Shown piece by piece: positions 1 through 7,326 of a stretch of 22,211 nucleotides of DNA. The stretch spans positions 1 through 22,211 of IMG/VR virus record IMGVR_UViG_3300023084_000150. One strand, given 5' to 3'. A program made the position numbers and the translations under genes. Source of the stretch: a virus. Within the stretch, counting starts at the first letter, position 1. Each line of letters opens with the position of its first letter. Under the pieces are notes generated by a model, which saw only the letters and a program-made list of their open reading frames with translations, ran no database searches and was not told the origin of the DNA.

Positions 1-2
1 TT

Positions 3-398
3 CAAGCAGAAGCAGTTCTGGATGTCACTGGTAGTGTAACTGCTATTAGATATCGCAGTGCTGGAGCTGGATATACGTTTACCCCAACTGTGGAATTTGA
101 TCCCGTTGAAGATCCATCATTCGGAGACTATGAACTCGGAATGATTGTTGAAGGACTTCAGAGTGGAACAAAAGGTTACGTCAAATCGTGGAATCTTCCC
201 AATAGAGAACTTGAACTCACAAGAGTTGATGGTAGTTTCATTATTGGAGAGTCTGTTGTCGGAACTGGCGTCAGTTACACAATCTCTAGTATTGATTTTG
301 GAAGCGGCGACCTTGGGTTTGCCGATAACCAAGATATCGAAGAAGAAGCAGACAAAATTCTTGACTTCTCTGAAAGGAACCCATTTGGCGAGTTCTAA
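3..398 (+). CDS. 14: Neck protein gp14, C-terminal part (5' truncated by window edge)
   Basis: The reading frame is open from base 3 with no start codon, so this is the C-terminal ~131 residues of a gene entering from the left; an internal GTG at 90 is not the start. gp14 is a head-completion/neck protein joining the filled head to the tail. Two things support the call: it lies directly before gp15, as in T4, and its C-terminus (LDFSERNPFGEF) resembles my recollection of the T4 gp14 end (SFESSPFDNDF). The visible part looks modular. A GSVTAIRYRSAGAGYTFTP stretch is followed by a segment at 138-297 with SGTKGYVKSW and GSFIIGESVVG, types of short beta module common in cyanophage virion proteins. 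T4 gp14 does not obviously have these. The stop codon TAA (396-398) lies inside a late-promoter-like box. The identity is inferred mainly from order and the C-terminus. Confidence 0.75.
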   Translation, partial: QAEAVLDVTGSVTAIRYRSAGAGYTFTPTVEFDPVEDPSFGDYELGMIVEGLQSGTKGYVKSWNLPNRELELTRVDGSFIIGESVVGTGVSYTISSIDFGSGDLGFADNQDIEEEADKILDFSERNPFGEF

Positions 399-401
399 AT
401 A
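394..401 (+). promoter_or_regulatory. Late-promoter-like box TCTAAATA before gene 15
   Basis: TCTAAATA differs at one position from the other late boxes here (CATAAATA, TATAAATA) and lies 20 bp before the gp15 ATG. The gene 14 stop codon TAA is embedded in it. In T4, gp55-programmed RNA polymerase recognises TATAAATA with no -35 element. Function is inferred from motif and position. Confidence 0.5.
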
Positions 402-420
402 GTTAATAATTGGTCTTATC

Positions 421-1491
421 ATGTTAGCACCTCATTTTTATCACCAGGTCATCCGAAAGACAATCATTGCCTTTGGAACCCTGTTCAACAACATGGAGGT
501 TCGCACCAAGACAAGTGCTGGTGAAGATCTCAGTGTAGTAAAAGTCCCCATTGCATATGGACCTGTACAAAAGTTTTTGGCTAGACTCGAACAGAGACCC
601 GAGTTAAGAACCGAAGGTACAGTAAGAACTGCAACTAGTGTAGATCTTCCACGAATGTCTTTCGAGATGGTAGGCATTCAATATGATGGATCCAGAAAAG
701 TTTCTGCAATGCAGACTTTTAAGGCAGTAAATACTTCCACTGGACAACTGGCAAAAACTTATATGCCAGTTCCATATAACATCAATATACAATTAAACAT
801 TTTAGCTCGACTGAATGAAGACGCTCTTCAATTAGTAGAACAAATTCTCCCATACTTCCAACCAAGTTTTACAGTAACCATTGACATGTTGGAAGTTTTG
901 GGTGAAAAGAAAGATGTGCCGATTACTCTCGATAGTATTAGTTTCGAAGACAACTACACTGAGGATTATTTGACAAGAAGAGAGATTGTTTATACATTAA
1001 ACTTCTCTGCAAAAACTTACATGTATGGACCTCTGCCTTCTACAAATGAGGGTCTCATCAAGAAGGTCCAAGTCGATTACATGACAGATACTTCGAATCT
1101 CAAGACAGGTTCAAGACAAGTTCGTTATACGGCAGAACCTCTTGCAATTCAAGATTATAACAACGATCAAACAACAACATTGGCAGAAGTTATTGATGGA
1201 AGAGTTGTTTCCTTCCAGGTATCTGATGCCGTAAGTCTTGTTAAGGACACTTTCATTGAAATTGATACTGAAGTGATGAAGATCAAATCTATTTCTCAGA
1301 ATAGAATCACCGTTCTTCGTGGACAGTATAGCACATTAATTACTGCACATGATGTGGGTACACCAATCAACGTAATTACACCCGCCGACACAGAACTCAT
1401 CGAACCTGCAGATGACTTTGGATTCAGTGAGTTTAAATATGATTATAATGATGGCAAAGTTTACAGTCCTTCTAAAGGGGAAGATGTATGA
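421..1491 (+). CDS. 15: Tail sheath stabilizer / tail terminator gp15
   Basis: gp15 forms the hexameric ring at the head-proximal end of the tail and connects the sheath to the neck. The 356-residue product matches T4 gp15 in several blocks: the aromatic N-terminus, the VEQILPYFQP motif (residues 139-148), a LTRREIVYTL strand (184-193) and EGLIKK (210-215). T4 gp15 is 272 residues; the extra length is mostly a C-terminal insertion at about 263-319. That insertion contains VLRGQYST and AHDVG, typical of a small beta module repeated in marine phage structural proteins. The sequence then returns to an acidic gp15-like tail. The ATG at 421 has no evident Shine-Dalgarno. The stop overlaps the gp16 start as ATGA, suggesting coupled translation. 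Confidence 0.9.
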   Translation: MLAPHFYHQVIRKTIIAFGTLFNNMEVRTKTSAGEDLSVVKVPIAYGPVQKFLARLEQRPELRTEGTVRTATSVDLPRMSFEMVGIQYDGSRKVSAMQTFKAVNTSTGQLAKTYMPVPYNINIQLNILARLNEDALQLVEQILPYFQPSFTVTIDMLEVLGEKKDVPITLDSISFEDNYTEDYLTRREIVYTLNFSAKTYMYGPLPSTNEGLIKKVQVDYMTDTSNLKTGSRQVRYTAEPLAIQDYNNDQTTTLAEVIDGRVVSFQVSDAVSLVKDTFIEIDTEVMKIKSISQNRITVLRGQYSTLITAHDVGTPINVITPADTELIEPADDFGFSEFKYDYNDGKVYSPSKGEDV

Positions 1492-1919
1492 GTGGTTTTG
1501 ATGAAATAGATCAGGCTTTAAATATTGAATCTACTCCTATAGAAAAGGAGATTGTCAAGAAGTCTCCTGTTCCAAAGGTAAGAGATTCAAAAGCTGAATC
1601 GGATAAAGATTATGAATATACAAGAGCGCAGTTATACTCTCTGATTGAGAAAGGACAAGAAGCCGTGAATGGCATTTTAGAATTATCTCAAGAGAGTGAT
1701 TCTCCAAGGGCCTATGAAGTTGCAGGTCAACTTATCAAGAGTGTTGCGGACGCAACAGACAAGTTGATCGATCTTCAACAAAAAATGAAAAACTTAAATA
1801 AAGAAGAATCTAGAGGACCATCAAGCGTTACAAATAATGCTTTGTTCATCGGTTCAACTTCAGATCTTCAGAAGTTTTTGAAACAAGGAGGAACAGATAA
1901 TGATAAGAAAAAGAAATAG
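1488..1919 (+). CDS. 16: Terminase small subunit gp16
   Basis: gp16 is the small terminase, a ring-forming regulator that helps gp17 recognise and cut concatemeric DNA for packaging. The 143-residue product is slightly shorter than T4 gp16 (164). It shows the same layout: an acidic, disordered N-terminus, a central helical hairpin (about 45-100, with SPRAYEVAGQLIKSVADATDKL resembling T4 SPRHMEVFATLM), and a C-terminal NALFIGSTSDLQKFL matching T4 NATVFMGSPTELM. The C-terminus is lysine-rich. The start overlaps the gp15 stop by 4 bp. The end overlaps the next small gene by 20 bp, and that gene's Shine-Dalgarno lies inside gp16. Confidence 0.9.
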   Translation: MSGFDEIDQALNIESTPIEKEIVKKSPVPKVRDSKAESDKDYEYTRAQLYSLIEKGQEAVNGILELSQESDSPRAYEVAGQLIKSVADATDKLIDLQQKMKNLNKEESRGPSSVTNNALFIGSTSDLQKFLKQGGTDNDKKKK

Positions 1920-2115
1920 AGCCCTAAAAGAATTGGAACAGTCTTTGGTAGATATGATTAAAAAAAATCTTATTAGTCAAAGGCAATCTATACTTGGACC
2001 AAAAGAAAAGATGACAGCAAAAGAACTCAGGAATAAATCTGAGGTGGAAATGATTATGCTTGCTAAATTAACCACAATTCCACACACTATTAAATTGAAG
2101 AAAAAACAGAAGTAA
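1900..2115 (+). CDS. Small basic protein of unknown function between gp16 and gp17
   Basis: This is a 71-residue, strongly basic protein with lysine- and arginine-rich ends (MIRKRNRALKELEQ and KLKKKQK) and predicted helical character; I do not recognise a family. A near-perfect Shine-Dalgarno (AAGGAGG at 1885-1891, 8 bases before the ATG) lies inside the end of gp16, which argues that the gene is translated. It overlaps gp16 by 20 bp and ends 2 bp before the gp17 start, so it is wedged between the two terminase subunits. Its charge and position suggest a DNA- or terminase-associated accessory protein, but that is only inference. Confidence 0.7.
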   Translation: MIRKRNRALKELEQSLVDMIKKNLISQRQSILGPKEKMTAKELRNKSEVEMIMLAKLTTIPHTIKLKKKQK

Positions 2116-2117
2116 TT

Positions 2118-3770
2118 ATGCCTTCCAATACTGACGTATATCTTGGTAATCCTAATCTAAAAAGAACCAATGTCGCTGTAGAATGGACAGAGGAAACGAT
2201 TAGAGAATATTTGAAATGTAAGGAAGATCCCGTCTACTTTACAGAGAATTATATCAAGATCATTAACTTGGATGAGGGTCTTGTTCCCTTTGAGATGTAT
2301 CCTTTCCAAGAAAAGTTGGTAAAAAACTTCCATAATAATAGATTTAATATCTGCAAGATGCCTAGACAGTCGGGTAAGTCCACGACTGTTGTCTCGTATC
2401 TTCTGCATTATGCACTATTCAATGACAGTGTTAACATTGGTATTCTTGCAAACAAAGCTGCTACGGCAAGAGAACTCTTAGGTAGACTACAAACTGCATA
2501 TGAGGCACTACCACACTGGATGCAACAGGGTGTAGCGGTTTGGAACAGAGGTTCCGTAGAACTAGAAAACAAATCGAAGATTATTGCTGCATCGACATCT
2601 GCATCTGCTGTTCGAGGCATGTCGTTCAACATCATCTTCTTGGACGAATTTGCGTTCATTCCAAACCACATTGCAGACGACTTCTTCAGTTCTGTATATC
2701 CCACTATTTCGTCTGGTAAATCCACAAAGGTTATTATCGTTTCTACCCCCAAGGGTATGAATCACTTCTACAGGTTATGGCATGATGCCGAACTTGGTAG
2801 GAATGAATATGTAACTACGGACGTTCACTGGTCAGAAGTTCCTGGTCGTGATGAGGCATGGAAAGAACAAACAATCAAGAACACGTCAGAAGCTCAGTTC
2901 CGAGTTGAGTTTGAATGTGAGTTCCTCGGATCTATTGATACCTTGATTGCTCCTGCCAAATTGAAGTCAATGACATATGACGAACCAGTTGGCAAAAGTA
3001 GTGGAGGAGATATTTTCATCAATCCAATCAATGATCACAATTATATCATTACTGTTGACGTTGCTAGAGGTGTAGAAAAAGACTATTCGGCTTTTGGAGT
3101 TTTTGACGTTACATCATTCCCATACAAGTTAGTAGCAAAATATAGAAACAATACAATCAAACCAATGCTCTTTCCAAGCGTTATTCATGAGTTTGCAAAG
3201 GCGTACAATAATGCATATGTGTTATGTGAGGTGAATGATATTGGAGATCAGGTCGCATCTATTATACAGTATGATCTTGAATATCAAAACTTATTGATGT
3301 GTTCCATGAGGGGTAGAGCGGGTCAAGTTGTTGGACAAGGATTCTCTGGCAAAAAGACTCAACTCGGAGTGAAGATGAGTAAAACTGTCAAACAAGTTGG
3401 CGCATTGAATCTCAAGTCTCTTATTGAAGCAGATAAACTTCTTATCAATGATTATGATACTATTGCCGAATTGACCACGTTTGTTCAAGCAAAGAATTCA
3501 TTCCAGGCTGAAGAAGGTTGTAATGATGACCTCGCAATGTGCCTTGTTATTTTTGCTTGGTTGGTTGCTCAGGACTACTTCAAAGAAATGACGGACGACG
3601 ATATCCGTAAAAGATTATATGAGGAACAGAAGAATCAGATTGAACAGGATATGGCACCATTTGGATTTATGAGTGATGGACTCGATGATGAATCATTTGT
3701 AGATGGTGATGGAGATAGATGGCATACAGATGAATATGGTGACAGATCTTTCATGTGGGAATACTACTAA
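2118..3770 (+). CDS. 17: Terminase large subunit gp17 (ATPase-nuclease)
   Basis: gp17 is the packaging motor that cuts DNA concatemers and pumps DNA through the portal. The ATPase domain has Walker A MPRQSGKST (81-89, as in T4 SRQLGKTT), Walker B IIFLDE (172-177) followed by FAFIPN, and coupling motif STPKGMNHFY (209-218). The RNase H-like nuclease domain has acidic residues D314 (VDVARG) and D322, a CEVND motif near 370-374, and the pair D470-D471 in NDDLAMCLV. All catalytic motifs look intact. The length is 550 residues against 610 in T4. The C-terminus (about 520-550) is very acidic and aromatic. The start follows the preceding stop by 2 bp without a strong Shine-Dalgarno. The stop shares one base with the next gene's likely ATG (TAATG). 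Confidence 0.97.
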   Translation: MPSNTDVYLGNPNLKRTNVAVEWTEETIREYLKCKEDPVYFTENYIKIINLDEGLVPFEMYPFQEKLVKNFHNNRFNICKMPRQSGKSTTVVSYLLHYALFNDSVNIGILANKAATARELLGRLQTAYEALPHWMQQGVAVWNRGSVELENKSKIIAASTSASAVRGMSFNIIFLDEFAFIPNHIADDFFSSVYPTISSGKSTKVIIVSTPKGMNHFYRLWHDAELGRNEYVTTDVHWSEVPGRDEAWKEQTIKNTSEAQFRVEFECEFLGSIDTLIAPAKLKSMTYDEPVGKSSGGDIFINPINDHNYIITVDVARGVEKDYSAFGVFDVTSFPYKLVAKYRNNTIKPMLFPSVIHEFAKAYNNAYVLCEVNDIGDQVASIIQYDLEYQNLLMCSMRGRAGQVVGQGFSGKKTQLGVKMSKTVKQVGALNLKSLIEADKLLINDYDTIAELTTFVQAKNSFQAEEGCNDDLAMCLVIFAWLVAQDYFKEMTDDDIRKRLYEEQKNQIEQDMAPFGFMSDGLDDESFVDGDGDRWHTDEYGDRSFMWEYY

Positions 3771-4027
3771 TGGACTTAGGAGACGAGTTTGATCTAGAAC
3801 ACCTATTTCTCACAGAGAGGAGATGTAGATCTTGTGGTATAACAAAAGACCTTCTTACGGACTTTTATAGAACAAGAAGAGATAGAACTACGTTGTCTGC
3901 CTATTCATATGAGTGTAAGGAATGCACAAAAAAACGAGTTTCTGATGCAAGAAAGGCGGTAATAAAAAAGGTCGTCGATAAGATGACCACTAACATTTTC
4001 GACAGATGGGAATATCCAGACTGGTAA
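3770..4027 (+). CDS. Small zinc-ribbon-like protein between gp17 and gp18
   Basis: This is an 85-residue product if it starts at the ATG at 3770, which overlaps the gp17 stop as TAATG. A GTG at 3755 would add five residues but lies deeper inside gp17. Two CxxC pairs, CRSCG and CKECTKKR, about 25 residues apart and with a conserved-looking Y and R between them, resemble the zinc-binding N-terminal part of phage HNH or endonuclease VII-type proteins. No histidine-rich HNH catalytic core follows, and the rest is a basic helix. It may be a stand-alone zinc-binding protein or a remnant of a homing-type nuclease. I cannot assign a function. It is followed by an 84-bp gap carrying the gp18 promoter. 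Confidence 0.7.
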   Translation: MDLGDEFDLEHLFLTERRCRSCGITKDLLTDFYRTRRDRTTLSAYSYECKECTKKRVSDARKAVIKKVVDKMTTNIFDRWEYPDW

Positions 4028-4068
4028 AGAGTTCATGCACTGTTTCCCCAGTGAAAAAAGACAAAAAT

Positions 4069-4076
4069 CTAAATAA
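4069..4076 (+). promoter_or_regulatory. Late-promoter-like box TCTAAATA before gene 18
   Basis: TCTAAATA lies 36 bp upstream of the gp18 ATG in the only intergenic gap between gp17 and gp18. It is identical to the boxes before genes 15 and 3. gp18 also has a Shine-Dalgarno AGAGG at 4099-4103, 8 bases before its ATG. Function is inferred from the T4 late consensus. Confidence 0.55.
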
Positions 4077-4111
4077 TAGCAGAGAAATGAACTTCTTCAG
4101 AGGACTAAGAC

Positions 4112-6526
4112 ATGGCGTTAAATTTAGTATCACCTGGTGTCAAGGTAAGAGAAGTTGACTTAACTATTGGTAGGATTGACGGTATTAATGATCAGGTCGG
4201 CGCTATCGCTGGTCCTTTCGCACAAGGCCCAGTTGGAGTACCCATCTTAGTTGAAACAGAACAGGACCTCCTCAATACTTTTGGCAAACCTTACTCTGCC
4301 GATTCCCAGTACGAATATTGGCATACTGCATCTTCCTATCTGTCGTATGGCGGTGTTCTTCGCGTAATCAGAACAGATGGAGCAGGATTATCCAACGCAA
4401 ACATTCCAGTTGGTGTTGCTGTTACTGATCTGAAGGTAACTTCTAGCGAAGATTACTTCACCAACCATGCAGAAGCAGGTGGAGATTGGTACTATGCTGC
4501 AAGAAACCCAGGATCCTGGGCCAACGGCGTAAAGGTTTGTGTGGTTGATGGACTTGCTGACCAAAGACTCGGTGTTGGAACCGATGGTCTTGCCGTAGGA
4601 TATGCACTCACCGCAGGATTCTCCACATCGGTCGCAAACTCTGATGGTACTGTTGGAGTACACACAGGATTCATCAAGGGAATCATTACCCAAATCAACG
4701 TAGGTTCTATCGATGTTAAATTGACATCGAGATATAATGGAACCACTGATATGTGGGAATCCATTAACTACGAAGAAGGAAGTTCTACCGCAGCCTTCCA
4801 GGGGTATGATGATAGATTCTTGGTTGGTATTAACACTCTGGGTCTCGATAACTTCGAGAACAGATATAGAATCTATGATAACGCTGGTGCAGAACAACAG
4901 GTAGAAAGATATAGATTTGGTGGTAGTGTCGGTAGTGCATCTTCCATCGTTTCTCTCGACAGCTTCGACAGCAGATATATCACTTTCGGTGATACTCTGA
5001 AGTCTCTCAACGGAACTCTTGAGGCAACTGTTGTTGGTTTCACAACTGATGCATCTCCTGGTGTTATCCTGAGTCAGACTGCTGGTGTTGGTATGGCAAA
5101 TACCACATTCATCGTTAAGTCTGGTATCGGAACTGGTCTGATGCTGACCAACGTCAACACTGCAGTTGACTGGTACAATCAGCAACACCTGGGTCTGACC
5201 AATACCACCGTATATTGGAAGAACATCGCTCCTCGTCCTGGTACTTCCGAGTACACAGCTGAGAGAAGTGGCAATCATGACGAAGTACACGTTGTTGTTG
5301 TTGACGATAACGGAGAGATTTCTGGAACCGCTGGAACAATCCTCGAAAAGTGGACTGGACTTTCTAAGGCTGCAGATGCGAAGATCTCCCCATCTACAAA
5401 TATCTACTACAAGGACTACATTGCAAACTTCTCCAACAATATCTACGTTGGTTCTGCACATGCTGGCATCGGTGTTAGATTCACCTCTCTTGGTGGTTAC
5501 ACCGTAGACAACGCTGGATCCTGGGGCGGAAACGCACAAGGAGTTACCTACAATGCAGTTGGTGCCAAATCTTGGACCCTTCAGTCTGGTAACGATTACG
5601 GTGGTGAAGGTCGTTTCAATGTTGAATTGGGTGATGTTGTTTCTGGTTACTCTGTTCTGGAGAACCCCGCAGAGTACTCGGTCAACTTCCTGATCCAAGG
5701 ACCTTCTGGTGGATCTACAATCTATGAAGCACAAGCCAAGGCACAAAAACTGATGGCGATTGCTTCGACCCGTAAGGATTGTATCGCATGTATCTCTCCA
5801 TACAGAGATGGTGTTGTTAATGTAACCAATTCGGATACACAGACACAGAACGTCATCAACTTCTATGATGCACTGCCCTCTAACTCCTATGCAGTGTTTG
5901 ATTCTGGATACAAGTACATGTATGACAGATTCAACAATACCTTCAGATATATTCCTCTGAATGGTGACATTGCTGGTCTGATGGCAAGAACGTCCATTAA
6001 TTCCTTCCCATGGTTCTCGCCCGCTGGATCTACCAGAGGCGCGATCAACAATGCAATCAAACTTGCATACAACCCATCTCAATCTCAAAGAGATCTTCTC
6101 TATCCTAAGAGAATTAACCCAGTTATGTTCAGCCCTGGTGCAGGCATGATTCTCTTTGGTGATAAGACTGCTCTCAAAGTTGCTTCCGCATTTGACAGAA
6201 TCAATGTTCGCCGTTTGTTCCTCACCATTGAGGCGACAATCGAGAGAGCTGCAAGAGCTCAACTGTTTGAGTTCAATGACGTTCTCACCAGAACCAACTT
6301 CCTGAACATCGTCGAACCATATCTCCGCGATGTTAAGGCAAAGAGAGGTATTAGTGACTTCGTAGTTATCTGCGACGAAACTAACAACACCCCTGATGTC
6401 ATCGATGCTAACCAGTTCAAGGCAGACATCTTTGTCAAGCCCGCAAGATCGATTAACTTCATTGGTCTCACCTTCGTGGCTACAAGAACTGGAGTTAGCT
6501 TTGACGAAGTGATCGGCGCCGCCTGA
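4112..6526 (+). CDS. 18: Contractile tail sheath protein gp18
   Basis: This is the major tail sheath subunit, which polymerises around the gp19 tube and contracts to drive the tube through the host envelope. The N-terminus has the typical sheath signature VSPGVKVREVDLT (residues 6-18). The C-terminal core holds the conserved sheath region, including AFDRINVRRLFLTIE and the long helices after it, and ends in FDEVIGAA. At 804 residues it is longer than T4 gp18 (659). The extra length appears to be in the variable, outward-facing middle (about 100-450), which is rich in glycine, serine and short beta repeats. Beyond about codon 92 it uses no TTA, CTA or TCA codons, a sign of selection for high expression. 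The start is supported by an AGAGG Shine-Dalgarno. Confidence 0.95.
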   Translation: MALNLVSPGVKVREVDLTIGRIDGINDQVGAIAGPFAQGPVGVPILVETEQDLLNTFGKPYSADSQYEYWHTASSYLSYGGVLRVIRTDGAGLSNANIPVGVAVTDLKVTSSEDYFTNHAEAGGDWYYAARNPGSWANGVKVCVVDGLADQRLGVGTDGLAVGYALTAGFSTSVANSDGTVGVHTGFIKGIITQINVGSIDVKLTSRYNGTTDMWESINYEEGSSTAAFQGYDDRFLVGINTLGLDNFENRYRIYDNAGAEQQVERYRFGGSVGSASSIVSLDSFDSRYITFGDTLKSLNGTLEATVVGFTTDASPGVILSQTAGVGMANTTFIVKSGIGTGLMLTNVNTAVDWYNQQHLGLTNTTVYWKNIAPRPGTSEYTAERSGNHDEVHVVVVDDNGEISGTAGTILEKWTGLSKAADAKISPSTNIYYKDYIANFSNNIYVGSAHAGIGVRFTSLGGYTVDNAGSWGGNAQGVTYNAVGAKSWTLQSGNDYGGEGRFNVELGDVVSGYSVLENPAEYSVNFLIQGPSGGSTIYEAQAKAQKLMAIASTRKDCIACISPYRDGVVNVTNSDTQTQNVINFYDALPSNSYAVFDSGYKYMYDRFNNTFRYIPLNGDIAGLMARTSINSFPWFSPAGSTRGAINNAIKLAYNPSQSQRDLLYPKRINPVMFSPGAGMILFGDKTALKVASAFDRINVRRLFLTIEATIERAARAQLFEFNDVLTRTNFLNIVEPYLRDVKAKRGISDFVVICDETNNTPDVIDANQFKADIFVKPARSINFIGLTFVATRTGVSFDEVIGAA

Positions 6527-6569
6527 TCTCTGATTTAAATCCAATAATTAATTAACGAGGACAACTCCA

Positions 6570-7256
6570 ATGTCAGTCAATCATCCAAAGATCAATCAAA
6601 GGACCATTGAGGATTTCAAATCGAAGCTCATCGGTGGTGCTGCAAGACCAAACCTGTTCGAAGTTGAAATGGCCTTCCCCTCTTTTGTTGAGGGGGGAAG
6701 TGACAATCAACTTCTCGAAAAAACCAGATTCATGATTAAGGCAGCGAACCTGCCTGCATCCAACGTCAATGTTATTGAGGTTCCCTTCAGAGGAAGAAAC
6801 CTCAAGATTGCTGGTGACAGAACATTCGATGTCTGGACCATCACGGTCATCAATGATATCGATTTCGGCATCAGAAATGCATTCGAAAGATGGATGAATG
6901 GAATCAACAAGCATGATAATGCTACTGGTTTCATCAACCCCGCTCAGTATCAGGTAGACGCAAAAGTCTTCCAACTCGGAAGAAACACCGTCAAGAGCAC
7001 AGAAAACGCCTCCCCAAGTGGAGTTCCTATTTCTGGTTCTGAGAATGTACCTGTTCTCAAGGCATATCAGTTCCATGGTATCTTCCCAACTAACGTTGGT
7101 GCAATCGAATTGTCTTACGACAACTCCGATACCATCGAAGAGTTCACCGTTGATCTGCAAGTTCAGTGGTGGGATGCCCTTGACCCACAAGGTAAAACTC
7201 AATTAGGTACTGAAGCACAGACAGCTGAACCAGCAGGAGACTCTCAGCGTTCCTAA
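6570..7256 (+). CDS. 19: Tail tube protein gp19
   Basis: gp19 forms the inner tail tube through which DNA passes. The 228-residue product starts at an ATG with GAGG at 6557-6560, 9 bases upstream. Tube-family landmarks are the ARPNLFEVEM strand (25-34), AANLP (58-62), a GD turn at 82-83, the DVWTITVINDIDF strand (87-99) and a helix ending in ERWMNGI (106-112), then a C-terminal VDLQVQWWD. T4 gp19 is 163 residues; this one is longer, with a low-complexity C-terminal tail after about 205. It directly follows gp18, 43 bp downstream. A weak TTTAAATC at 6534-6541 might be a degenerate late box, but read-through from gp18 is enough to explain expression. Like gp18, it avoids TTA, CTA and TCA codons. 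Confidence 0.93.
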   Translation: MSVNHPKINQRTIEDFKSKLIGGAARPNLFEVEMAFPSFVEGGSDNQLLEKTRFMIKAANLPASNVNVIEVPFRGRNLKIAGDRTFDVWTITVINDIDFGIRNAFERWMNGINKHDNATGFINPAQYQVDAKVFQLGRNTVKSTENASPSGVPISGSENVPVLKAYQFHGIFPTNVGAIELSYDNSDTIEEFTVDLQVQWWDALDPQGKTQLGTEAQTAEPAGDSQRS

Positions 7257-7266
7257 TAAAAAACCT

Positions 7267-7326
7267 TTTAGCCATGAACTCATAAATATATGGGTAACAG
7301 CCCATATTGCTTGATTCATGGCTAAA
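7267..7326 (+). promoter_or_regulatory. Inverted repeat that can sequester the gp20 start codon
   Basis: TTTAGCCATGAA at 7267-7278 is a perfect 12-bp inverted repeat of TTCATGGCTAAA at 7315-7326. The second arm contains the gp20 ATG (7318-7320). Between them lies a second hairpin, ATATGGG at 7288-7294 and CCCATAT at 7301-7307 with loop TAACAG, and the late box CATAAATA (7281-7288). RNA coming from gp19 would contain both arms. RNA starting at the late box, about 6 bases past it, would lack the left arm of both hairpins. This resembles the start-site hairpins described for early transcripts of T4 genes e, soc and 49. The regulatory role is inference; the repeat itself is directly visible. Confidence 0.6.
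7281..7288 (+). promoter_or_regulatory. Late promoter box CATAAATA before gene 20
   Basis: CATAAATA matches the T4 late consensus TATAAATA at 7 of 8 bases and lies 30 bp before the gp20 ATG. It sits inside the loop region of the 7267-7326 inverted repeat. The predicted start of transcription is about 7294-7295. Confidence 0.65.

Noticed and set aside
4038-4053. Small hairpin CACTG...CAGTG followed by A-rich sequence before gp18
   Set aside because: Five-bp stem followed by A rather than T on the plus strand, so not a terminator for the genes here.
6534-6541. TTTAAATC before gp19 as a late promoter
   Set aside because: Two or more mismatches to the boxes seen elsewhere; kept only as a remark under gp19.
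4388-6544. Very long minus-strand open frame (about 718 codons) opposite gp18
   Set aside because: Its codons are in exact register with gp18, and its openness follows from gp18 avoiding TTA, CTA and TCA. The translation is Ser/Cys/Val-rich with no recognisable domain.
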